DNA of 64,000 bases from Pseudoalteromonas marina (GTDB taxonomy: Bacteria > Pseudomonadota > Gammaproteobacteria > Enterobacterales > Alteromonadaceae), in assembly GCF_000238335.3 (NCBI RefSeq), contig NZ_AHCB03000006.1, positions 310,001 through 374,000 of the forward strand, read 5' to 3'. The notes beneath the pieces were generated by a model that made no database searches, was not told the DNA's origin, and saw only the letters and a program-made list of their open reading frames with translations. The stretch's first letter is position 1; every line of letters begins with the position of its first letter. A program made the position numbers and the translations under genes. This document shows positions 35,557-43,478 of this stretch, in pieces.

Positions 35557-37107
35557 TTATATTGATTTAATTAAGGCTCTGTCTCTTCCGGTGTTTTTTG
35601 CCTCGTACAGCATAACGTCTGAATCTTTAATTAATGATTTGGCTGTGATGCTTTCATTATCCATAGCCTTTGCCGTTGCAAAAGCACAGCCTACACTTAT
35701 AGTTAAAACATCACTTACTTTAGAGCCTTTGTGAGGTAATTTAAGCGCATTTACATTTTTTCGTAATTGTTGAGATATTAGTTCAAATTGCTCAAACGAA
35801 AGCTGGTTAAACAGCATTATAAATTCCTCACCTCCATAACGTGCTGCTATACCATTATTTGATTGGGCAGTTTCTTTTAAAACACCACATAGTGCTTGTA
35901 AGGCACAATCTCCTTCTTGATGACCATAACAGTCGTTGTACAACTTAAAGTAATCAACATCAATTAGCATTAATCCCAACGTTGTTTTTTGATTGTGTGC
36001 AGCATGCCACTGTAATGTGTAAATTTCTTCAAAGGCACGTCGGTTATAAATTTGCGTTAACTCGTCTATTTTACTTATTTTTTCAAGTTGTTCGTTTTGT
36101 TTTTTGACCTCTTTTATTAAGGAATTAAAACCATTTATAAGTACACGCATTTCTAAAAACTGATTTTTAAAATGAAGCGGTTGAAGGTCATTTTTAAGTA
36201 ACATTAAATTGATTGCCGATGCGCCATTAATTAATGGTGTAATAAAAAAACGATTAACAACAAAAAAACCTATTAAAGAGGCTACAAAAAACATTATTAA
36301 AATAATAATTAAATACAAGTCAAATAACACAGGCAACCTTTGATGGTGATGATCAATATTCATTGTCAGTAATGGGTTACCATTTATGTCTAGCAATATT
36401 CTTTGTCGCTCAGTGGCTATTCCCTCATTTTGGATTCCACCATTTAAAACAAGTAAATTTTGTGTTGCGCTATCGTCATTTATTATTGAGTAGCTAAGTT
36501 TTACTTGCGCCACTTCTGCCATCATAGCAACTTGTGATTTCCTTACTTTTTTAATAAAAACAATACTACCAACAGGCTCTCCTGTTTTATTTGTTCGTTG
36601 AATTACGTGCGATGCAAACATAACAGGACCATGCTCTGTTCTTAAAAAACCGAAGCGTTCTGACGTATTTTTTTTATAAGGTAGGATAGTACGGTTAGGT
36701 AAATGAGTATTTAGATCAAATTCTGGCAGCTCAAAGGATTTCTCCTGAATGTAATCAAAAGTATGCCCATAAACTTGTTTAAAGTTCATGTCGTAAATAA
36801 ATACACCATCTATTTTGAGTGATTTAAAGGTATCGTCCACATAATTTGACTCAATATAGTCTTTATCAAAGCTCGTCATGAAATCGTAAGAGTCATCCCA
36901 CACCGCATAATCGTAATTTAGGGTTTTTAAGAAAACAAACTCTCTGTTTAATGCAATTTCTAGGCTTAATAACTCTCTATTTTGGTAGTCTTTAATGTTT
37001 TCATTTATAGTTGGTAACGTAAAAAAGTATCGATAGCTAACCAATAAGCTAGTCACAAAGCACATTAAAATTAAAGTACCTATTATTACAAAAAATCTTA
37101 ATGTCAT
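35557..37107 (-). CDS. Membrane diguanylate cyclase, CHASE4-GGDEF
   Basis: 516 residues. TM1 is about 4-26, the periplasmic CHASE4 domain about 45-235 (with LNYDYAVWDDSYDFM, the family hallmark) and TM2 about 255-280. A linker leads to the GGDEF domain (about 345-512). The active site is R-Y-G-G-E-E-F with GGEEF at 425-429, so cyclase activity is likely. The inhibitory I-site position (R-x-x-D upstream) is S-N-N-G, so product inhibition through that site is not expected. It lies 98 bp after the histidine-kinase gene of the H-NOX operon on the same strand and may be its last member. It would make c-di-GMP in response to a periplasmic signal. Confidence 0.88.
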   Translation of the reverse strand: MTLRFFVIIGTLILMCFVTSLLVSYRYFFTLPTINENIKDYQNRELLSLEIALNREFVFLKTLNYDYAVWDDSYDFMTSFDKDYIESNYVDDTFKSLKIDGVFIYDMNFKQVYGHTFDYIQEKSFELPEFDLNTHLPNRTILPYKKNTSERFGFLRTEHGPVMFASHVIQRTNKTGEPVGSIVFIKKVRKSQVAMMAEVAQVKLSYSIINDDSATQNLLVLNGGIQNEGIATERQRILLDINGNPLLTMNIDHHHQRLPVLFDLYLIIILIMFFVASLIGFFVVNRFFITPLINGASAINLMLLKNDLQPLHFKNQFLEMRVLINGFNSLIKEVKKQNEQLEKISKIDELTQIYNRRAFEEIYTLQWHAAHNQKTTLGLMLIDVDYFKLYNDCYGHQEGDCALQALCGVLKETAQSNNGIAARYGGEEFIMLFNQLSFEQFELISQQLRKNVNALKLPHKGSKVSDVLTISVGCAFATAKAMDNESITAKSLIKDSDVMLYEAKNTGRDRALIKSI

Positions 37108-37205
37108 TATTAGGCCCTAGGGTGTGAAGTAGCTTAATTTATTTTCTGAATAGCGCTTATCTATAGTTTTTTAAATGTGCTTGGGTTTCTTCTGCGCCAA
37201 TATAA

Positions 37206-38177
37206 TTAGTTTAACGATGATTCCGGCATTAATGTTATTGGCATGGTACAGCGCATTAGCGTACCTTCGCCAAGCTCACTTTCTACCTCAATTGAACCAT
37301 TATGCTCTTTTAGCACGTTATAAACGATGGCCATTCCCATCCCCGTTCCCTTCCCTACTGGTTTTGTTGTATAGAATGGTTCAAAAATATGGCTTTTAGT
37401 TTGCTCGTCCATTCCACAGCCATTATCAGCAATTTCAATATAAATATTTTTTTCGTCTGAAAATAACTTGATGACTATTTTACCTTGCTTGCCATCAACT
37501 AAATCACACGCATATTTTGCATTTAGCAGTATATTTACAAACACTTGGTTAATTGCCGATAAATTACAATAACTCAATGGCAGCTCTTCATAATCACATT
37601 CCACCTGACAACTTTTTAGCTGATTGGCGAGTAACTTAATGGCACCATTTAATGACTCAGTAATATCAGCCATAGCCAATAAGTTATTTTTCGGTCTGGC
37701 AAAGTTAAGCAAATTATTTACTATGGCAGCGATACGTTGAAGTCCCTCATGAGTGTCGCCGAGCAGTTCATCTAAATCTTCTAAAATAAAATCTATATTC
37801 GTTTCTTGGTCGAGCTTAACCAATTGTGCTTCAAGCTCTGAAGCCGAGATAGACTTATCTATGAACTGCTTAGATATCTGCATTAATGAATGAAGTGTTG
37901 GTTTAAAGTACTTAATGCTTTCTACATTACTCATTACATAAGCAAGCGGGTTATTTATTTCATGTGCTACGCCTGCCGATAACGTACCGAGTGTTGCCAT
38001 TTTATCGGTTTGCATTATGGTTACCTGCTGGCTTTTTAGCATGCTCAGCTTTTCTTTTAACTCTTGATTAGCGCAAAATAACTTACGTGTTTTATCTTCA
38101 AGTAAAACTTCTAACTGATCTCTTGCCGCTTTTTCACGCAAATACGCTTTTTTGTAGTTATAGTCGTCTTCAGCCAT
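37206..38177 (-). CDS. hnoK: Soluble H-NOX-associated histidine kinase
   Basis: 323 residues without membrane segments. An N-terminal coiled coil (about 5-55) leads into HisKA with H72 in AGVAHEINNPLAY, then a HATPase domain with DNGCGMDE and GKGTGMGMAIVYN. Its start overlaps the H-NOX gene by 8 bp, so the two are made together. In Shewanella and Vibrio the kinase at this position (HnoK) is inhibited when its H-NOX partner binds NO or is oxidised. A similar role is inferred here, with the REC-HDOD protein upstream as the most likely phosphate acceptor. Confidence 0.87.
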   Translation of the reverse strand: MAEDDYNYKKAYLREKAARDQLEVLLEDKTRKLFCANQELKEKLSMLKSQQVTIMQTDKMATLGTLSAGVAHEINNPLAYVMSNVESIKYFKPTLHSLMQISKQFIDKSISASELEAQLVKLDQETNIDFILEDLDELLGDTHEGLQRIAAIVNNLLNFARPKNNLLAMADITESLNGAIKLLANQLKSCQVECDYEELPLSYCNLSAINQVFVNILLNAKYACDLVDGKQGKIVIKLFSDEKNIYIEIADNGCGMDEQTKSHIFEPFYTTKPVGKGTGMGMAIVYNVLKEHNGSIEVESELGEGTLMRCTMPITLMPESSLN

Positions 38178-38721
38178 TTAAAGCCTCATACTTCACTTCA
38201 ATAACGCACTTGTCGCAGCCGTCGTGCATACATTCAACATGGTTTAAAGAAACATCAATACCGTAGTGCGAAGCCGCACCATAAATAAGCCCTTCTGCGC
38301 ACATACATAACTGCCTTTTAGAACGGTAATGCATTAAAATAAATCCATCTTCAATCAGTTTAGACTCTATTTCTGGTAGGTTTGGTTCATGGTATAGCTT
38401 AGCGACTTCAACATGAATGACCTTATCAATCCCCATTATTAACTCTGCAAAACTATTAAAGCCTTTCGCAACCGTTGGGTGGCTTCTGTTTAAGTGGCCA
38501 AACAAATACTCACCAAATGCTTTTAATACTTCAGGCATAGTCATCGATAGGGCTGTCGCTACATCTTGGGCTAAACCAATTATCTCTTCATCTGGGTAAC
38601 TTTGTGCAGAAATATACACACGGCCATCAGGGGCGTTTTTTTCAAGTAACTCATCCCATGCCGCCATACCGCACTTTTCAATAACCAGTGCCTCTAAGCC
38701 TCTAAAAATTATGCCTTTCAT
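38170..38721 (-). CDS. hnoX: H-NOX heme nitric-oxide sensor
   Basis: 183 residues, the normal length for a stand-alone H-NOX. The heme pocket is intact: proximal H103 in IDKVIHVEV and the Y132-x-S134-x-R136 heme-propionate motif in HYRSKR. The C-terminal part holds C139, C141, H161, C164, C169 and C172. This is the zinc/cysteine cluster described for Vibrio and Shewanella H-NOX as a redox switch independent of heme. It should bind NO at low levels and regulate the kinase encoded next. It starts 9 bp after the REC-HDOD gene with an AAGGAT ribosome binding site and overlaps the kinase gene by 8 bp. Confidence 0.92.
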   Translation of the reverse strand: MKGIIFRGLEALVIEKCGMAAWDELLEKNAPDGRVYISAQSYPDEEIIGLAQDVATALSMTMPEVLKAFGEYLFGHLNRSHPTVAKGFNSFAELIMGIDKVIHVEVAKLYHEPNLPEIESKLIEDGFILMHYRSKRQLCMCAEGLIYGAASHYGIDVSLNHVECMHDGCDKCVIEVKYEALNG

Positions 38722-38730
38722 GTTTTATCC

Positions 38731-39846
38731 TTATTTATTACTTAACCACCATTGCTCTATGTCGGGAAATAGCGCTAAGTCATCTATAAAATCAAACTCT
38801 TCAAGATTAAAGTTAAACGCATTATTGCAAAACATATGTTCAACAATTATGTGAATCACGGTTAATGATATGCTTTTTTGTGAGGGTAATTCATCAATCA
38901 ATTGCGCATCGACTATTTTTTGGTCAAACCCCCAAAGCGCCAGTAAATAAGCACTTAACACAAACTTAGGTACAACTTCGTTATCTAAGTCGCCATGAGG
39001 ATCACTCGTTGTAATTAACTCACCTATAACACTTAATAACCCTACAGCACATGCGAGTAATTGAGTTTGGCGATCTTGCTTTATATATTTTGCTAACGAT
39101 TGCGATAACTCTGCTTTTTTATAGCCTTTGTCTATTAAGTGATTAATTGCTTTTTGTTTATTTTTAATAAGTAACTGATGAGATAACTCTGAAAAAACCA
39201 CAATTGCTCTGAGGTTTATTAAGCCAATCCTTACAATCGCTTCTTTAACACTCGAGGTAGTACTATCAAACCCCATAAAAGCCGAGTTAGCAATTTGTAA
39301 AACTTTACCAGCCAGTAAAGGGTCGTGCCTAACATCTTTTTCTAAAATAGAAATATTAGGCTCATTTTTATTAAGTTCATTGAGTAGGTTTTGCTTTACC
39401 TCACCTAAAAACGGAAGCTCAGAGAGTTGCCCTAAAATAACGCGATGCTCACTGCTAATAGGAAGTGTTTTTAAAACAACAGCACTATTTATTACACTCT
39501 CTAAATGAGACTGAGCAAAAGGCTTAACTAGGTGAAAATGGATTACATTATTTAATTGTAGCTGGTAATTTCCACTCATATCACCTGTTAATAAACACCT
39601 AAGCGCAGATGGGCAGAGCTCTTTAGCTTGTTCTAAAACGTTTTTCCCCGTGGGAAGTTGCATCATCGAATCACAAAAAATAATATCAGGTAAGGCGTTG
39701 TTATTTATTTGCTGTTCAAATTGAGTAGCAACTTGAACTGTGCACACATGAGCACTGGGGCATAAACGGTTAAGCGTGCGTATTAACGCACGTAACAGCA
39801 GTTCGTCGTCATCAATAATAAGAATATTGATTTTTAAATCATGCAT
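38731..39846 (-). CDS. REC-HDOD response regulator in H-NOX operon
   Basis: 371 residues. A receiver domain (about 6-120) has acidic IIDDDE, the phospho-acceptor Asp in IIFCDSMMQLPTGK, Thr in CLLTGD and Lys in LVKPFAQ. An HDOD domain follows (about 145-345; FLGEVKQNLLNELNKNEPN, DPLLAGKVLQIANSAFMG, SSVKEAIVRIGLINLRAIV). HDOD lacks the metal-binding His-Asp pair and acts through binding. It is the first gene of the operon. The better studied H-NOX operons use EAL or degenerate HD-GYP regulators as output, so this is a variant that might act on partner proteins rather than directly on c-di-GMP. Confidence 0.85.
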   Translation of the reverse strand: MHDLKINILIIDDDELLLRALIRTLNRLCPSAHVCTVQVATQFEQQINNNALPDIIFCDSMMQLPTGKNVLEQAKELCPSALRCLLTGDMSGNYQLQLNNVIHFHLVKPFAQSHLESVINSAVVLKTLPISSEHRVILGQLSELPFLGEVKQNLLNELNKNEPNISILEKDVRHDPLLAGKVLQIANSAFMGFDSTTSSVKEAIVRIGLINLRAIVVFSELSHQLLIKNKQKAINHLIDKGYKKAELSQSLAKYIKQDRQTQLLACAVGLLSVIGELITTSDPHGDLDNEVVPKFVLSAYLLALWGFDQKIVDAQLIDELPSQKSISLTVIHIIVEHMFCNNAFNFNLEEFDFIDDLALFPDIEQWWLSNK

Positions 39847-39955
39847 CTACTACACCTAAAGCTATAACGTACTAGTTTATAATTAAAGCGTAGTATATTT
39901 TTATCAATACCCCTACTTTCAAAGGCGCTAATTAATAAAAAGTAAATGCATGGTT

Positions 39956-40423
39956 TTATTCATGATATTTACGGATCATCGCCACTTTACCGTTTTCAAC
40001 TTCTATTACTTCCATCATTACTGATGTGTACTCTATTGGCTGCTTACTTTGTGGGTGAATGCCTTTAGCGTGGTTTTTATAACGAATCGCAAAACCGCTA
40101 TCGTTAAATATAAAAGTATTGAGTAGCTCACTTTCATAGTGGGTATGCGCGCCTAAGTAAAAGCTCATGCCTTTGCGCATTAGTTTTTTGCCCTCGGCAG
40201 TGCGAGAGTCATCTACTTGATACGGTATGTGCTGACTGCCAACATCGTCCGTTAATAAGCTAAGGTAGGCTTCAAGCTCTTTTTCAGTTGCGTTAGGCGC
40301 TTGCGTTGCGGTCATGGCGCTGTAGTAATGCTGTGCAAATTTGTTTAAGTCCAGTGCCTCTTCAGCATCAACCAAAAAGGTACTCACTAATAGCAAAGCT
40401 AATGTAAATAGTCGTTTCATCAC
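39956..40423 (-). CDS. Exported NTF2/SnoaL-like protein
   Basis: 155 residues with a signal peptide (about 1-20, ending LVDAEE). The mature part has the helix-then-beta-sheet pattern of the NTF2-like fold: KFAQHYYSAMTATQAPN, EAYLSLLTDDV, MSFYLGAHTHYESELLNTFI and KVAMIRKYHE. SnoaL-like proteins bind small hydrophobic ligands or act as hydrolases/isomerases; I cannot choose here. It is separated from the H-NOX operon by 109 bp and from hrpB by 90 bp, so it is probably its own unit. Confidence 0.6.
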   Translation of the reverse strand: MMKRLFTLALLLVSTFLVDAEEALDLNKFAQHYYSAMTATQAPNATEKELEAYLSLLTDDVGSQHIPYQVDDSRTAEGKKLMRKGMSFYLGAHTHYESELLNTFIFNDSGFAIRYKNHAKGIHPQSKQPIEYTSVMMEVIEVENGKVAMIRKYHE

Positions 40424-40514
40424 TTCTTCCTTGTAGTTAAAAGTATTGATTTATTTATAGGTACACTATATTCATATGCTCAAAAATAAAACAAATATTT
40501 TTAAGTTAATAAAC

Positions 40515-42941
40515 CTACATTTTGCTTTTTACTCTATTGGTTGCCGCGCTGTTGGCTGGATCGTCGGGCCAAAAATGTTTAGGGTAACGACCCTTCATTT
40601 CTTTTTGTACATCGCGATAACTACTAGCCCAAAAGTGCGCTAGATCTTGCGTAAGTTGTAATGAACGCTTACCTGGCGAGAGTAATTCCATAAGCAGTGG
40701 CAGCTTGCCATTTGCAAGCATTGGCGTACTTGTTAAACCATACACTTCTTGCATGCGCACGCTTAACTTTGCGGGGCCATCTAACTGGTAATTAATTTTT
40801 ATATTTGAGCCACTCGGTACCGTTAACCTAAGCGGTAACAATGTTTTTAGGGCTGTTTGCTGTGTCCAGTCAAAACAATTTTGCAGTGCTTCAAAGTAGT
40901 TAAACTTTTTAAGCTGCTCCAGCGTTTTTATATCCTGTAAATATACGCCTAACCAATCATCAGCTGTTTTGATAAGTTGCTGCTCGCTTATTGCCGGGAA
41001 CGTATCAGTCATAAACTGACTGGCTAAACTCATGCGTATTAATAATTGCTGCGCGTCGGGTTGTTCATTAAATAATGCAAAACCATGCTTGGTAAATAAA
41101 TTAAGCCACGCTTTAGCGCGCTCGGTTTTATCAAGCTTTTGCTTACTTGGTTGGCTTGTAAGCGTAATAGCGCCGAGCTTTACTTCGTCTTGATGAATAA
41201 AGCGTGCGGTTTTTTCATCAAATTCACAGCGGGTAAGCGAAGTAAACAAATGCGGTAAGTAATCTTGTAGCTCAAATGGGCTAAGTGCGGTGGCTGCAAA
41301 AATACGCGTGCCTTTATGGCCGCCCATGCTTGCAATAGCAAGGTAGTCATCGTTATGCCAGTAATCGGTGTTTAAATCAGCGCCCGCACCATTGGCAAGT
41401 AAGTAGCCATTACCGCGTTTTTTTGCAATGCGATCGGGGTAAGCTAATGCCACCAGCAAACCTAAATACTCGGTGTTTAGCTCCCTGTTACTGTCGGTTA
41501 CTTTTAAACGGCTTTGCCAGTATTTTAACTGCTGTTTAAATACTGGGTGTGGCCTTTGCTGTTGGCTATGTAGCGCCAAGCTTAGCTCGTTGGCGCTGTT
41601 TATTCGGCTCTCAAGCAGCGCCACTAAATAAAGTGCTAAGCGATAAATACCAGGGAGTTCTGCCTCAAGCGCTTGCGCTTTTAAAAGCATATGCGCTAAG
41701 CGAATATCCGCCCCAAAACCCAGCATGTTGTTGCCCAATTTGGTTAACTTGCCTTTGCCGTCAATGGCTTCAAGCATGGTTAGTAAGTTTGCCGCTTGCG
41801 TGCATTGCTGCGCTGTTGGCGTATCAAGTAAGGTGAGTTCGCTAATATTTGCGCCCCACTGTTTTGCCTCCAGCATAAGTTGGCTTATGTCTGAAGTGAG
41901 TATTTCGGGGCTATCGTGGCTATTACGTCGCTCAAATGTTTGTTTAGAGCCAAGCCTGTAAACAACACCGGGTTCTATTCGCCCTGCACGCCCTGCACGC
42001 TGCACAGCAGAGGAGCGCGATATACTTTGTGTTGTAAGCTCCGTTACGCCTGTTTTTAAGTTATAGCTCGCTGCGCGGCGTTTACCGCTATCAATAACAA
42101 TGCGAATGCCTTCAATGGTTAAGCTGGTTTCGGCTACATTAGTAGTAAGCACAACTTTGCGCATGCCCTCAGGCGCAGGAGCAATCGCCGCTTGCTGATT
42201 GGCTTTATCTTGTTCGCCAAATAATGTGGCAACTAAGCAATTACTTGGTAAATCATTAAGGGCCTGTTGTACGCGTGATATTTCAAATTGACCAGGTAAA
42301 AATACTAATGCACTGCCGCTTTGCTCGTTTAGTGCTTGTTTTATTAAAGAGGGTATAGCATCTAACCATCGACTTTCATCTTTTATGGGTATGTATACTT
42401 CGTCTATGGGGTAGCTTCGCCCGCTTGATTGTATAACTGGGCAATCAAAAAATTGCGTATAGCGCTCGGTATCAAGGGTGGCCGACATAAGTAGTATGGT
42501 TAAATCGTCACGCAGTGCACTTTGAGTCTCTAAAGCAAAGGCCAGGGAGGTATCGGCTGCAATTGAGCGCTCATGAAATTCATCAAAAATCAGTAAATCT
42601 ATATCGCTTAATTCGGGGTCGTTTTGTAGCATGCGGGTAAGCATACCCTCGGTGACTATTTCAAGGCGCGTATTACTGCTTACTTTACTCTCGCCGCGTA
42701 CTCGCAAACCAACACTCTGGCCCACTTTTTCGTTTTGGCACTGTGCTAAGTAATTGGCAATATTACGTGCTGCTAAGCGGCGCGGCTCCAGCATTACAAT
42801 ACGTTTAAAATGGCCGTCGCGCATAAGCTGTAGCGGCAACCAGGTTGATTTACCTGCACCAGGCGGTGCTTGTAATAACGTTATAGGGTTACTTTGTAAT
42901 GTAGTTAGAAGTTGTTGATATATGTTTTGAACCGGCAGCAC
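40515..42941 (-). CDS. hrpB: ATP-dependent helicase HrpB
   Basis: 808 residues, the usual length for HrpB. DEAH-box helicase motifs: Walker A P-P-G-A-G-K-S-T (K31), motif II DEFH in LIFDEFHERS, motif III SAT in LLMSATLD, and motif VI QRAGRAGR. HA2, OB and HrpB C-terminal domains follow, ending GRYPKHFWPDDP, the family tail. In motif II the third residue is Phe rather than Ile or Ala, which is usual in HrpB. The E. coli cellular role is not settled; it is a putative RNA helicase. The gene is monocistronic. Confidence 0.93.
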   Translation of the reverse strand: MLPVQNIYQQLLTTLQSNPITLLQAPPGAGKSTWLPLQLMRDGHFKRIVMLEPRRLAARNIANYLAQCQNEKVGQSVGLRVRGESKVSSNTRLEIVTEGMLTRMLQNDPELSDIDLLIFDEFHERSIAADTSLAFALETQSALRDDLTILLMSATLDTERYTQFFDCPVIQSSGRSYPIDEVYIPIKDESRWLDAIPSLIKQALNEQSGSALVFLPGQFEISRVQQALNDLPSNCLVATLFGEQDKANQQAAIAPAPEGMRKVVLTTNVAETSLTIEGIRIVIDSGKRRAASYNLKTGVTELTTQSISRSSAVQRAGRAGRIEPGVVYRLGSKQTFERRNSHDSPEILTSDISQLMLEAKQWGANISELTLLDTPTAQQCTQAANLLTMLEAIDGKGKLTKLGNNMLGFGADIRLAHMLLKAQALEAELPGIYRLALYLVALLESRINSANELSLALHSQQQRPHPVFKQQLKYWQSRLKVTDSNRELNTEYLGLLVALAYPDRIAKKRGNGYLLANGAGADLNTDYWHNDDYLAIASMGGHKGTRIFAATALSPFELQDYLPHLFTSLTRCEFDEKTARFIHQDEVKLGAITLTSQPSKQKLDKTERAKAWLNLFTKHGFALFNEQPDAQQLLIRMSLASQFMTDTFPAISEQQLIKTADDWLGVYLQDIKTLEQLKKFNYFEALQNCFDWTQQTALKTLLPLRLTVPSGSNIKINYQLDGPAKLSVRMQEVYGLTSTPMLANGKLPLLMELLSPGKRSLQLTQDLAHFWASSYRDVQKEMKGRYPKHFWPDDPANSAATNRVKSKM

Positions 42942-43153
42942 TGCTATTTACCCAAAATTGCTTTGTATGCATTGTAACAAAAACCAAAAATAAACGCGCC
43001 GCAAAAGCTGTGTGGTTATAAAGGGCATCATAATCAGAAATAATTACAGACCGCTCTGTACATTTTTTAAGGACATGCGCGCTATATTAATTACTACTGC
43101 CTCAATAAAAGCATAACACCATGATTATAAATACAAAATTTAAATTTAACTTA

Positions 43154-43181
43154 TTGGTACACGCCTTGCTCCTTTTATAGT
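43154..43181 (+). promoter_or_regulatory. Candidate sigma-70-type promoter of csbD-like gene
   Basis: TTGGTA (43154-43159) and TATAGT (43176-43181) with a 16-bp spacer, 33 bp before the start codon. The match is fair rather than strong, as expected for a stress gene that may use another sigma factor. Confidence 0.4.
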
Positions 43182-43214
43182 GAACGTTAAATAAATCTAA
43201 GTAAGGAGAAACTT

Positions 43215-43412
43215 ATGAACAGCGATCGTATGAAAGGTAATTGGAACGAACTTAAAGGTAAGGCGCAACAAAAATGGGGCGATCTTACTGACGACGATTT
43301 AGACAAAATTGAAGGTAGCCGTACAGAGCTAGTGGGTAAAATCCAGCAGCAGTATGGTAAATCTAAAGAAGAAGCAGAGCGTGAAGTAGATGAGTTTGAA
43401 AAAACTCACTAA
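43215..43412 (+). CDS. CsbD-family stress protein
   Basis: 65 residues, the full CsbD domain: MKGNWNELKGKAQQKWGDLTDDDLDKIEGSRTEL then GKIQQQYGKSKEEAE. The protein is small, charged and helical, and common as a general stress protein (E. coli YjbJ type); its molecular function is unknown. An AAGGAGA ribosome binding site lies 7 bp upstream. It is a single gene with an excellent terminator shared with the convergent oxidoreductase gene. Confidence 0.9.
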   Translation: MNSDRMKGNWNELKGKAQQKWGDLTDDDLDKIEGSRTELVGKIQQQYGKSKEEAEREVDEFEKTH

Positions 43413-43424
43413 TCGCTAACTTCT

Positions 43425-43452
43425 AAAAAAACCGCCATTTGGCGGTTTTTTT
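43425..43452. terminator. Bidirectional intrinsic terminator
   Basis: AAAAAAACCGCC (43425-43436) and GGCGGTTTTTTT (43441-43452) pair perfectly around ATTT. It ends the CsbD gene (plus) and the molybdopterin-subunit gene (minus). Confidence 0.92.
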
Positions 43453-43478
43453 GTTTAACGGCTAAAAAAGGACGTTAT

